From a virus, in IMG/VR virus record IMGVR_UViG_3300008267_000387, positions 1-23,706 of that record: a stretch of 23,706 bases of DNA. One strand, given 5' to 3'. Positions 8,197 through 14,132 of this stretch are shown here, piece after piece. The notes beneath the pieces are model-generated. The model saw nothing but the letters and a program-made list of their open reading frames with translations, made no database searches and was not told the origin of the DNA. A program made the translations under genes and the position numbers. Position 1 is the first letter of the stretch. Every line of letters begins with the position of its first letter.

Positions 8197-8382
8197 TCAT
8201 TTTTTTAGCTTCTCTTTGGCAATCTTTTTAAGATCCTCCAAAGTTTTGACCTTAGACTTAATTCGCTCTGGGATGTTCTTCGGGGTTTCGGAGTTCCATT
8301 CATTGAACGTCTTCTCACTCATCTTTCCCTCTTTAACCAATGCCCCAAACTTGCGTCTTTGCGCCTCTGATTTAAACGGCAT
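8197..8382 (-). CDS. Small basic conserved phage protein (61 aa)
   Basis: The protein is helical and very basic. Its N-terminus, MPFKSEAQRRKFGALVKEGK, followed by NEWNSETPKNIPERI, is a pattern that recurs in many small phage proteins (FKS-x-AQ-R-x-(F/W) ... W-x-x-E/H-TP). Their function is unknown. The ATG at 8382 has AGGGG upstream at about 5 bases. The gene lies 8 bases after the metalloprotease-like gene and 14 bases before the lysine-rich micropeptide, within one operon. Confidence 0.75.
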   Translation of the reverse strand: MPFKSEAQRRKFGALVKEGKMSEKTFNEWNSETPKNIPERIKSKVKTLEDLKKIAKEKLKK

Positions 8383-8390
8383 AATTACCC

Positions 8391-8840
8391 CTATTTTGTA
8401 ATAAGTTTTACAGCAGTCTCTACATACTCGCCCACTTGGTACGGAAGGCTACGCGCCCGCTCTGGGCAGTCCTGCACACTGTGACTGAAGCCAATAATGT
8501 GCATCAGTTCATGCGCCAAATGCCCAGCCTTATCAGGAATACTCATGGCTTTGTACCGTGGTTCATAAGTAAAAATACTATCCTTGATAGTGTAACCAAC
8601 AACGCTACTCATGCGCTTATACCAAGGGCGTGAAACGATCTTCCAAGCAAAGCGGTACTCGTCGTTTAAGAAAAATTTATTGTACAACTCCTGCCCCGTA
8701 CAGCCTTGCAGATCCCCTAACTCTGTGAACTTAGTTCTCCAGATGAACCCCTTGAAATCGACAGAGTTTAAAACCTGCTCAACAAGAGCGATTACTTCAA
8801 ATTGTTCGGGCGTACACTTATGAGTCGGAAGTAGTTTCAT
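8391..8840 (-). CDS. Putative zinc metalloprotease (HExxHxxGFxH)
   Basis: The 149-residue product carries AHELMHIIGFSHS (about residues 108-121). This is the extended zinc-binding motif H-E-x-x-H-x-x-G-x-x-H of metzincin proteases, with the third His present. The rest is not recognisable; there is no signal peptide and no transmembrane segment, so it acts in the cytoplasm or in the virion. A Met-turn candidate is not clear. The start overlaps the preceding gene by 4 bases (ATGA-type). Possible roles include processing a phage or host protein or domestication of a matrixin-like fold. Substrate unknown. Confidence 0.65.
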   Translation of the reverse strand: MKLLPTHKCTPEQFEVIALVEQVLNSVDFKGFIWRTKFTELGDLQGCTGQELYNKFFLNDEYRFAWKIVSRPWYKRMSSVVGYTIKDSIFTYEPRYKAMSIPDKAGHLAHELMHIIGFSHSVQDCPERARSLPYQVGEYVETAVKLITK

Positions 8841-9064
8841 ACACTATTTTTCTCAGACTTCATCACCTGTTGCAAGTACGTTCTGATCGCCATACCGTTC
8901 TCGTAGCTAAGTCCAGAGTAATCTTCTTGTACCAATCGAGCTACAATCTGACGGTGTACCCCAGTCCTAGACTCTATTTGATAGGTGTTAAACTTCATTT
9001 TCTCCATGTGGGCTTGGAGTTTCTTGCGCAAGTTGTTTGTGTAAATTCTGCATTTGTCCGTCAT
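8837..9064 (-). CDS. Small helix-turn-helix-like regulator
   Basis: The 75-residue basic protein contains KFNTYQIESRTGVHRQIVARLVQ (about residues 24-46; spacing resembles helix-turn-helix), where a TGVHRQIVARL recognition-helix pattern follows a short turn. A second helical region follows (YENGMAIRTYLQQVM). It is similar in layout to phage proteins that combine a short HTH with a C-terminal helix. The ATG at 9064 has GGGGAA upstream. It overlaps the upstream 83-residue gene by 77 bases in another frame and the downstream metalloprotease gene by 4 bases. A role as transcription regulator is inferred from the motif only. Confidence 0.6.
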   Translation of the reverse strand: MTDKCRIYTNNLRKKLQAHMEKMKFNTYQIESRTGVHRQIVARLVQEDYSGLSYENGMAIRTYLQQVMKSEKNSV

Positions 9065-9239
9065 TTAATTCCCCAATCAAAAACATATTGTGTTTTGTGC
9101 AACCCGAACAACAACACGACAAAGCAAACTTTACAAACTCTTCTTTTGCTTTTCTATACCCACGCTCTTCGGCTTCACGAATCAGCGTCTCTTCTATCTC
9201 TCGCTCTAAGCGTTCAAGTTCTTGCCTTAAATCTGCCAT
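8988..9239 (-). CDS. Coiled-coil protein with cysteine cluster, unknown function
   Basis: The 83-residue product has an acidic/basic heptad-like helix (ADLRQELERLEREIEETLI) and then a cysteine cluster, SCCCSGCTKH, which may bind a metal. The last 26 codons overlap the next gene in another frame. No good Shine-Dalgarno site precedes the ATG; instead a 7-bp GC-rich hairpin ends about 8 bases upstream. Start choice is therefore less certain, though the N-terminal helix argues for it. Unknown function. Confidence 0.5.
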   Translation of the reverse strand: MADLRQELERLEREIEETLIREAEERGYRKAKEEFVKFALSCCCSGCTKHNMFLIGELNDGQMQNLHKQLAQETPSPHGENEV

Positions 9240-9246
9240 AAAAGTG

Positions 9247-9321
9247 GCCGGGTAGAGAGCACTGCACCCGGCAGCAGTATGGTGGCGGAGACAACAAGTG
9301 GAGACTAATAACTCCGCCGCT
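9247..9321 (-). other. Structured leader with two hairpins
   Basis: The 82-base gap between two leftward genes contains two perfect 7-bp stems. GGCGGAG (9284-9290) pairs with CTCCGCC (9312-9318), with wobble extension outward. GCCGGGT (9247-9253) pairs with ACCCGGC (9266-9272). On the minus strand the second stem is followed by CACTTTT and then the ATG of the 83-residue gene. It could be a weak terminator or a translational control leader. Confidence 0.4.
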
Positions 9322-9519
9322 CTAAACTAACGCTTCCCCGTTCTTCCCACGGTAGCGGTATTTATAATTGTACTTTTTCTTCTGCTCGTTTGGGTCGTCC
9401 TTGATCTGCCCAGATCCCCCGCATTTCCCGCAAGTAATACGGTCAGCAACGGTGTACCCACCGATCTTCAGATGAAACCCACGGCCAAAACATTTAGTGC
9501 ATCTTTTTAAATTTTCCAT
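9322..9519 (-). CDS. DnaJ-type zinc-finger small protein
   Basis: The 65-residue protein contains two CxxCxGxG-type motifs: CTKCFGRGF at residues 7-15 and CGKCGGSG at about 30-37. This arrangement, as in the central cysteine-rich domain of DnaJ, should bind one zinc ion. The C-terminal tail is basic and Tyr-rich (KKKYNYKYRYRGK). Stand-alone proteins of this kind are frequent in phages and probably bind protein or nucleic acid; the exact role is unknown. The ATG at 9519 is preceded by AGAGGACT, the same leader as in the accessory cluster but with a spacing 2 bases shorter. Confidence 0.75.
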   Translation of the reverse strand: MENLKRCTKCFGRGFHLKIGGYTVADRITCGKCGGSGQIKDDPNEQKKKYNYKYRYRGKNGEALV

Positions 9520-9607
9520 AGTCCTCTAAAAGAAACGCGCACCCGATTTGTTTTTTCATTTAATCAGGATGATCGAACTTAACGGGTGCCCGTTCCTTCC
9601 CCCCCAT

Positions 9608-9886
9608 TTAAGCATCATACTTGGAAAAGTCAACAGGGTCGTCGTCCCGCTCGATCTGAATTATCACTTGAAGCCCATCGCTGTCCACAATGTAGAGGTG
9701 ATTATCGTCTGCCTCATAGTCCGCCACGAACTTCACACTCCGACGCACTTTCAGATCCTCCAACTTTCGGAGGTCTTTTATAAAGATTTTGGCGTTCTCT
9801 TTGTTCTTCTCGAAAAGAGCGATGGTTCGGTGGCTTCCAATAACGTATGTCGTAGTCTTACTCTTTATCGGCCAATCTATTTCCAT
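9608..9886 (-). CDS. Hypothetical protein (92 aa)
   Basis: The product is a small soluble, acidic, probably alpha/beta protein: an N-terminal TTTYVIGSHRTIALFEKN segment, then a charged helix (ENAKIFIKDLRKLEDLKV), then strands (RSVKFVADYEAD, HLYIVDSDGLQVIIQIE). No known motif was recognised. GGGGGT lies about 8 bases upstream of the ATG at 9886. The start overlaps the 3' end of the YkgJ-like gene by 29 bases. The 88 bases that follow hold inverted repeats (AACGGG/CCCGTT at 9581-9594, and GCACCCG at 9539 with CGGGTGC at 9583) and only two micro-frames. Confidence 0.6.
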   Translation of the reverse strand: MEIDWPIKSKTTTYVIGSHRTIALFEKNKENAKIFIKDLRKLEDLKVRRSVKFVADYEADDNHLYIVDSDGLQVIIQIERDDDPVDFSKYDA

Positions 9887-10154
9887 GTGCGTCTACCCCC
9901 ACTACTTTCTGTAGTATCGCACAAGCATCACGGGATTGTGCCTTATATTCATCCCAACTCACTTTTCCCCGTACCTCCCAGACCTTCCTCACATCGCAGA
10001 CCCAAGGACGGGTGTCATAAATCGCACACCTATTGTCAGGCAGAAGATGCCCGCATCCACCACTCGGTGACTCGGGGAGTTTGAAGAAATCTAAAAAGGG
10101 TTTTGGAAGCACTTTGCAACAAGCGCCACATCCAGTGCAGTCGAACTTATCCAT
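9858..10154 (-). CDS. YkgJ-family cysteine cluster protein
   Basis: The 98-residue product shows the YkgJ-type metal-chelating pattern: FDCTGCGACCK at the N-terminus (C-x2-C-x2-CC) and CGHLLPDNRCAIYDTRPWVC (residues about 34-53), with later Cys in SRDACAIL. Members are predicted to chelate zinc or iron; their biological role is unsettled. The ATG at 10154 was chosen because it puts the first Cys at residue 5, as in relatives, and has TGGA upstream; further in-frame ATGs lie at 10163 and 10190. It overlaps the preceding HExxH gene by 8 bases and the next gene by 29 bases. Confidence 0.8.
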   Translation of the reverse strand: MDKFDCTGCGACCKVLPKPFLDFFKLPESPSGGCGHLLPDNRCAIYDTRPWVCDVRKVWEVRGKVSWDEYKAQSRDACAILQKVVGVDAHGNRLADKE

Positions 10155-10437
10155 TCCAGTCATTATGAAATAAAAAGTAGTAAACGGCATCTTCTAATTG
10201 ATAGATGACCTTGTGGGGTATTCTGATCCCACGCTCAAACTCCATTGCATGAAGGCTTTCGTGGATAAACGTCTTCATAATTTCCCGCTCACTCTGGCCT
10301 TGTTTGAGCGCGATTTGTTTGGTATCAAAGCGGCATTCACCAAGAACATCGGGGTCTTTGAAACTGTCCACCCACACCACTTCGTATGTGACCTTATTCT
10401 TGATCTTAATATGTGAGGGGATTTTGAACGACTTCAT
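10147..10437 (-). CDS. HExxH putative metallopeptidase-like protein (96 aa)
   Basis: The product has a zincin motif, FIHESLHAMEFE, with H59-E60-x-x-H63; it follows a beta-rich half (YEVVWVDSF, ECRFDTKQIALKQG) and precedes a helix (KVIYQLEDAVYYFLF). This order of strands then HESLH helix resembles small phage proteins related to ImmA/SprT-type zincins. A third zinc ligand could be Glu67 (HAMEFE region) or E in QLEDAVYYF; this cannot be settled by eye. The ATG at 10437 is preceded directly by TTTAGGG, a poorly spaced site. It sits immediately after the tRNA-Asn gene on the minus strand. Confidence 0.65.
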   Translation of the reverse strand: MKSFKIPSHIKIKNKVTYEVVWVDSFKDPDVLGECRFDTKQIALKQGQSEREIMKTFIHESLHAMEFERGIRIPHKVIYQLEDAVYYFLFHNDWNG

Positions 10438-10495
10438 CCCTAAATTGTAGGGCGGAATTTCACTCGATCAAAGGAATATATCCAGATAACGCGTA

Positions 10496-10570
10496 TGGCT
10501 GAGGAGGTAGGGATCGAACCTACGACCAAACGGTTAACAGCCGTTTGCTCTACCACTGAGCTACTCCTCA
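10496..10570 (-). tRNA. tRNA-Asn (anticodon GTT), CCA encoded
   Basis: The minus strand folds into a complete 75-base cloverleaf: acceptor TGAGGAG/CTCCTCA (7 perfect pairs), D-stem GCTC/GAGC, anticodon stem AACGG/CCGTT with loop CTGTTAA giving anticodon GTT (reads AAC/AAU), T-stem GTAGG/CCTAC with TTCGATC loop, discriminator G and an encoded CCA. The first 10 bases of the tRNA double as the end of the preceding protein gene, whose TAG stop falls at tRNA positions 8-10. It is transcribed within the leftward operon. It may compensate for codon demand in late genes or replace a cleaved host tRNA. Confidence 0.95.
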
Positions 10571-10755
10571 AAAATATCAGGCACTTTTTTAGCCACTTCT
10601 TCCATGTGCATATCCCAAGGATAATGCTTCAAAATATAAAGCGCACGAAGCCTGATGGATCGGGGGATTTTGGGAGTCTTCTTCGGATCAAGTAAGTCAC
10701 GAAGAAATTCCCTCGCAGCTTTCACCGCACGAAACCGTTCATCAGGCAATGTCAT
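10561..10755 (-). CDS. BPSL0761-like small conserved protein
   Basis: The 64-residue helical protein begins MTLPDERFRAVKAAREFLRD, then LDPKKTP, P-x-x-(I/V)R-x-x-A and LKHYPWDM. This pattern (MT-x-P-x-ER-x-x-AV ... R-x-FL ... P-x-x-(I/V)R-x-x-A-x-x-(I/L)L-(K/R)-HYP) fits the small BPSL0761 family of phage and bacterial proteins, function unknown. Two ATGs are tandem (10758 and 10755); the second fits the family N-terminus and spacing to AGGGGGA better. The upstream stop overlaps as ATGATG. The gene's last three codons, GAG GAG TAG, lie inside the tRNA-Asn gene. Confidence 0.7.
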   Translation of the reverse strand: MTLPDERFRAVKAAREFLRDLLDPKKTPKIPRSIRLRALYILKHYPWDMHMEEVAKKVPDIFEE

Positions 10756-11156
10756 CATTCCCCCTTCAACGCTTCACGAGCACGTTTACCTTTTACCCAG
10801 TATCCATTTTCAACAGAAACATCAAAATGATCTGAAAGTAATTCCATTTCCTTTTCAATTTCACTAAATTTGGGATCTGTTTTTTGTACAATTACAGGCT
10901 CACCATCAGCGTAAAACTCCAACGCCTCCCTCGCCTTGGCGAGCTTCTCTCTCAAATAGTTATTTTCTTCTGCAATTTTATTTGATTGATGCCCAAGATT
11001 AAACCAATAATGTTCAAGTGGTGTTTCAGGTTGTTTGTGTACCTCAAGTACAGAGCCTTCAAGATCAAATACTTTAGCTATTACACCATCAAACTCGCAA
11101 TGTCCTTCCATTGCCATTAGTTGCCCAACTTCATTTTTATAAATTGTGAATCTCAT
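10755..11156 (-). CDS. Phage protein with coiled coil and REALEFYAD module (133 aa)
   Basis: The N-terminal part (about 60 residues) is beta-rich (MRFTIYKNEVGQLMAMEG, VIAKVFDLEGSVLEV). A coiled-coil helix (NKIAEENNYLREKLAKAREALEFYAD) and a C-terminal segment ending KRAREALKGE follow. The two 'AREAL' ends frame a module also present in the next upstream gene. The ATG at 11156 has AAGGAG 8 bases upstream (a GTG at 11159 is also in frame), and it overlaps the upstream stop. Coiled-coil plus (A)REALEFYA... AREAL endings are frequent in small phage proteins of unknown role. Confidence 0.65.
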   Translation of the reverse strand: MRFTIYKNEVGQLMAMEGHCEFDGVIAKVFDLEGSVLEVHKQPETPLEHYWFNLGHQSNKIAEENNYLREKLAKAREALEFYADGEPVIVQKTDPKFSEIEKEMELLSDHFDVSVENGYWVKGKRAREALKGE

Positions 11157-11347
11157 CACTCAATCTCCTTCAACGCTTCACGGGCACTATCACCGTTATC
11201 TGAAATAATAATTGGGTCATAGCCGTGATAATTTTTTTCATCAGCATAAAACTCCAACGCCTCCCGATAGCGTGCGTTTTCGGCTTTCAATTCATTGATC
11301 TCTTGATTCAAACGATCTATTTCAATTTTCACTTGTAGTCTATCCAT
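11156..11347 (-). CDS. Small coiled-coil REALEFYAD protein (63 aa)
   Basis: The product is mostly one heptad-rich helix (VKIEIDRLNQEINELKAENARYREALEFYAD) and a C-terminal segment (NYHGYDPIIISDNGDSAREALKEIE). The REALEFYAD-to-AREALK part is a shorter copy of the module in the downstream 133-residue protein, with near-identical DNA over about 27 bases. Start choice is uncertain: ATG at 11347, one base after the upstream stop, or GTG at 11356; neither has a clear ribosome-binding site, so coupling to the upstream gene is likely. Its 3' end carries the AAGGAG site of the next gene. Confidence 0.6.
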   Translation of the reverse strand: MDRLQVKIEIDRLNQEINELKAENARYREALEFYADEKNYHGYDPIIISDNGDSAREALKEIE

Positions 11348-11348
11348 C

Positions 11349-11552
11349 TCAATCACACGACGCCAAGCGATCGCCTACAACACAAAACCCATGTGTCGGG
11401 TCGTAATCAACTCGTTCAAATTTTGTCATGTACCCATTCGGGTGATAGTCTTTCAAATAACTATCCACCGCTTTCTTCACGGCTTCTTCACTCACATCGC
11501 AAATTGTAATTTTTACAAAAGTCCCAACTGGAATTTCATTAATGGTCGTCAT
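11349..11552 (-). CDS. Hypothetical protein, first gene of the leftward operon (67 aa)
   Basis: The product starts MTTINEIPVGTFVKITI and contains a helical middle (SEEAVKKAVDSYLKDYHPNG) and a C-terminal FCVVGDRLASCD. No family was recognised. The ATG at 11552 is preferred over an upstream in-frame start at 11603, since the extra residues are low quality and the region upstream looks like a divergent promoter region. No clear Shine-Dalgarno sequence was seen. As first gene of the leftward operon it may be expressed early. Confidence 0.55.
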   Translation of the reverse strand: MTTINEIPVGTFVKITICDVSEEAVKKAVDSYLKDYHPNGYMTKFERVDYDPTHGFCVVGDRLASCD

Positions 11553-11732
11553 GTGCAATGACTGCCACAAAAAAGAAATGGATGCAAACATTTCTGCCCG
11601 CACCCATCCCGACGACCAGAGGACTATTTCTGGCGCAGCGAACGCTGCAACATCGTTCTATAAAAACTTTTGGTAATTGCACAACGAAAAAAGATGAGCT
11701 ACCTATAAAATTACCGAATCGGGGGACTAACT
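11553..11732. promoter_or_regulatory. Divergent intergenic region with candidate leftward promoter
   Basis: This 180-base gap separates the leftward operon from the rightward primase gene. On the minus strand, TTGTGC (11679-11684) and TATAGA (11657-11662), 16 bases apart, form a weak promoter candidate. For the primase, TATAAA at 11704-11709 is a possible -10 without a good -35. An inverted repeat GGTAATT/AATTACC (about 11672 and 11708) brackets these elements and could be an operator. A short hairpin GCAGC-GAAC-GCTGC lies near 11635-11648. GGGGGA at about 11722 is the primase ribosome-binding site. Confidence 0.35.
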
Positions 11733-14132
11733 ATGCAACTAATCAACTTCGTACTACCGTCTTTACACTCTTCACTCACCGGAGGGCATCTCAATGCCAC
11801 TGAACTTCAAGCTAAAATCAAATCTTTCAACAAAGGAGAAGGCTACTATTGCCTCTTTGACCTTGAGCCTCGCGACTCTTTCAAAGAGTACCGAGGAGTC
11901 CAAAGCCCCGCTCTCGGCTACTTCGTTCTCGATTTTGATTCTAGTGAAGACATGGATAACGCTAAAAACGACTGCCTCACTGTTATCTCGTCCCTTCACC
12001 TTCAGCCGGATACTTTTAAAGTGTTCTTTAGTGGCAACAAAGGCTTTCACCTTTACATTCGCCAAGAGTTTTTTAACATCCCTGCAAACGACCGAACCGC
12101 AAAATCCTTTGAAGCTATCGCAACCGAACTCGGCAAACGCTTCAACCTTAACACCCTCGATGATTCAATCTATCAAGCCAATAGGAAGTTTAGAATTCCA
12201 AACTCCCAGCACCAAAAAACAGGACTCCATAAAATCGAAATCGACTGGCGAAGGCTGGAAAGTCTAACGATTGATGAAATCAAAAACCTCGCAAAAACAC
12301 CGCAAAAACTGACCCTTTTCGACTACTCCCTTCCTACCACGAAGTACACAAAAGCTGTGTATAAGAAGGAAGATGGCTCGGTGAATTTGTACGGTCTTGA
12401 TGCCGTGACAGATAAGGACATCAGCTCCGGTGGTTCGGGGGATTTTGCCACATTCAAAGACAAAGTGTGCATCTCATCCATGCAAGGCTCAAAGCACAAA
12501 GAAGGAATGCGCCACGAAGTCGCCCTCACCTTAATCTCCGAATACTTCCACCAAGGACTCACACAACCTGAAACCGAAGAGCGTCTCCTTTCGTACTGTA
12601 AAACTAACTCCATCGAAGAGCGTTTCAACCGTGACTATAAGCGCGCCATTAAGGATATTTACAACGGAGGCACCGAGTACAAGTTCGGGTGCTATTCCAA
12701 AATCAAACAAAAGTTCTGCTCCGGCACTTGCGGTCTTTATCCACGTTTAGACCCATATAAACGAGCCGAAGTCACCGATTCACCCGTTCCTGCTAGTTCG
12801 TTGAACCGGGTTTCAGAAGGTTCGGGTGGGGCGGTGGACTCTAACCTCTCTAAAAAGGAACAACGAGAACTAGAAAAGAAACAAAAGGCCGAGGAAAAGC
12901 GCAGAGCCTACCTCCAATCACTCCCCGTCAGTACCTTCAAAGAATGGGGCGATAAAGGCCCAAAATGCACCATTTCTAACGTACAACATATGCTAGAAGC
13001 CCTCTCAATCGACGTTAGATACGATGTCATTAAGAAAAATATCCACATCGAAATCCCAAACTCCAAGTTCCTGATCGACACCGAACTAAACGACAAGATG
13101 AATTTCATCGTCTCTTTAGCCATCTCGTGCGATATGAACTACGGCAAAATTGAAGACTTCGTCTCATTCATCGGGGCAAAAAACCCCTATAACCCCGTGG
13201 CTCGGTGGGTTGATGAGCGTCCTTGGGACGGCGTAGACCGCCTCCAAGCCTTCTTCGACACCGTAACAGGAGCCAATGACCACGTTGATGAAGAGCGTCT
13301 CTTCAAAGAAACCCTACTGCGCCGGTGGATGATCTCTGCCATCGCAGCCGCCTACTCCCCGAACGGCATCCAAGCCCACGGCGTCCTCGTCTTCACTGGC
13401 GCTCAATACATGGGGAAAACAAACTGGTTTAAGTCCCTTGCCCCTGAATCCCTCCAAGTCCTGAAAGACGGAGCAATCCTTGACCCTAAAGACAAAGATA
13501 GCGTCTACCAGGCCGTATCTAATTGGCTCGTGGAATTAGGCGAAATCGACTCCACCTTCCGCAAATCCGACATCGCCCAGCTTAAAGCGTTCATCACTAA
13601 AGACAAAGATACCGTCAGGCTTCCCTACCGCCGGGAACCTGCCTCTTTCGCCCGCCGTACCGTATTCTTCGGGAGCGTCAACGATAACGAATACCTAAAC
13701 GACCCAACCGGAAACCGCCGCTTCTGGACAATCAAGTGCGAAAAGCTCAACTTTAACCACGGGCTTGATATGCAACAAATCTGGGCGCAAGTCCTAAGCC
13801 TATACGATGCGGGCGAACCTTGGTGGCTCTCTAAAGAGGAAATGGACAAACTCAATATCCTTAACCAAGACTTCGAGACCGAAGACCCAGTGGCTTTTAA
13901 ACTTAAAGAGAAGTTTGAGCATTCTGAAGGAAGTCTACTGTCAGCAACCGAGATTGCCGAACTTCTAGGCTACACCTTCCCTCAACAACGAGACCTACGA
14001 GCTATTGGTAGGGCAATCAAAAAGGTATTTAACTTAAATGCTGAAAGAATTGACGTAAAAAGAGGCTACCGAATCAAGCCGATTGACGGCTCGGTGGATG
14101 TCAGGGACTCGGCTCAAGAGAATCCGTTTTAG
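11733..14132 (+). CDS. Primase-helicase fusion (archaeo-eukaryotic-type primase + VirE/SF3-like helicase)
   Basis: The 799-residue product joins two replication activities. The N-terminal AEP-type primase shows motif I YFVLDFDS (D67, D69), motif II SGNKGFHLYI (S100-H106), and a motif III-like KFRIPNSQ...GLHKIEID (about 150-170). A Cys cluster, CYSKIKQKFCSGTC (about 320), may bind zinc. A charged linker (KKEQRELEKKQKAEEKRR) separates it from a virulence-associated E (VirE)-type P-loop ATPase with Walker A GAQYMGKT (556-563), Walker B WLVELGEID (about 596-604), an RLPYRREP arginine segment and FFGSVNDNEYLNDPTGNRRFW. A C-terminal winged-helix-like part follows. It should prime and unwind DNA at the fork. 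The start has GGGGGA 6 bases upstream of the ATG. A terminator and repeat cluster follow. Confidence 0.92.
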   Translation: MQLINFVLPSLHSSLTGGHLNATELQAKIKSFNKGEGYYCLFDLEPRDSFKEYRGVQSPALGYFVLDFDSSEDMDNAKNDCLTVISSLHLQPDTFKVFFSGNKGFHLYIRQEFFNIPANDRTAKSFEAIATELGKRFNLNTLDDSIYQANRKFRIPNSQHQKTGLHKIEIDWRRLESLTIDEIKNLAKTPQKLTLFDYSLPTTKYTKAVYKKEDGSVNLYGLDAVTDKDISSGGSGDFATFKDKVCISSMQGSKHKEGMRHEVALTLISEYFHQGLTQPETEERLLSYCKTNSIEERFNRDYKRAIKDIYNGGTEYKFGCYSKIKQKFCSGTCGLYPRLDPYKRAEVTDSPVPASSLNRVSEGSGGAVDSNLSKKEQRELEKKQKAEEKRRAYLQSLPVSTFKEWGDKGPKCTISNVQHMLEALSIDVRYDVIKKNIHIEIPNSKFLIDTELNDKMNFIVSLAISCDMNYGKIEDFVSFIGAKNPYNPVARWVDERPWDGVDRLQAFFDTVTGANDHVDEERLFKETLLRRWMISAIAAAYSPNGIQAHGVLVFTGAQYMGKTNWFKSLAPESLQVLKDGAILDPKDKDSVYQAVSNWLVELGEIDSTFRKSDIAQLKAFITKDKDTVRLPYRREPASFARRTVFFGSVNDNEYLNDPTGNRRFWTIKCEKLNFNHGLDMQQIWAQVLSLYDAGEPWWLSKEEMDKLNILNQDFETEDPVAFKLKEKFEHSEGSLLSATEIAELLGYTFPQQRDLRAIGRAIKKVFNLNAERIDVKRGYRIKPIDGSVDVRDSAQENPF

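Noticed and set aside
9560-9607. Micro-frame of 15 codons directly after the 92-aa gene, followed by another ATG
   Set aside because: There is no ribosome-binding site and no protein-like composition; the inverted repeat AACGGGTGCCCGTT in it is a better explanation.
9548-10084. Rightward 178-codon open frame
   Set aside because: It lies opposite two well-supported leftward genes, has no ribosome-binding site, and its composition is not protein-like.
10495-10695. Rightward frame starting MAEEVGIEPTTKR
   Set aside because: It is the antisense translation of the tRNA-Asn gene, a well-known artefact, and it lies opposite a real gene.
11558-11803. Rightward 81-codon frame in the divergent intergenic region
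   Set aside because: No ribosome-binding site, unlikely composition, and overlap with the primase start.
11794-12267. Rightward 157-codon frame inside the primase gene
   Set aside because: Ser/Thr/Leu-rich shadow in an alternate frame of a gene with clear primase motifs.
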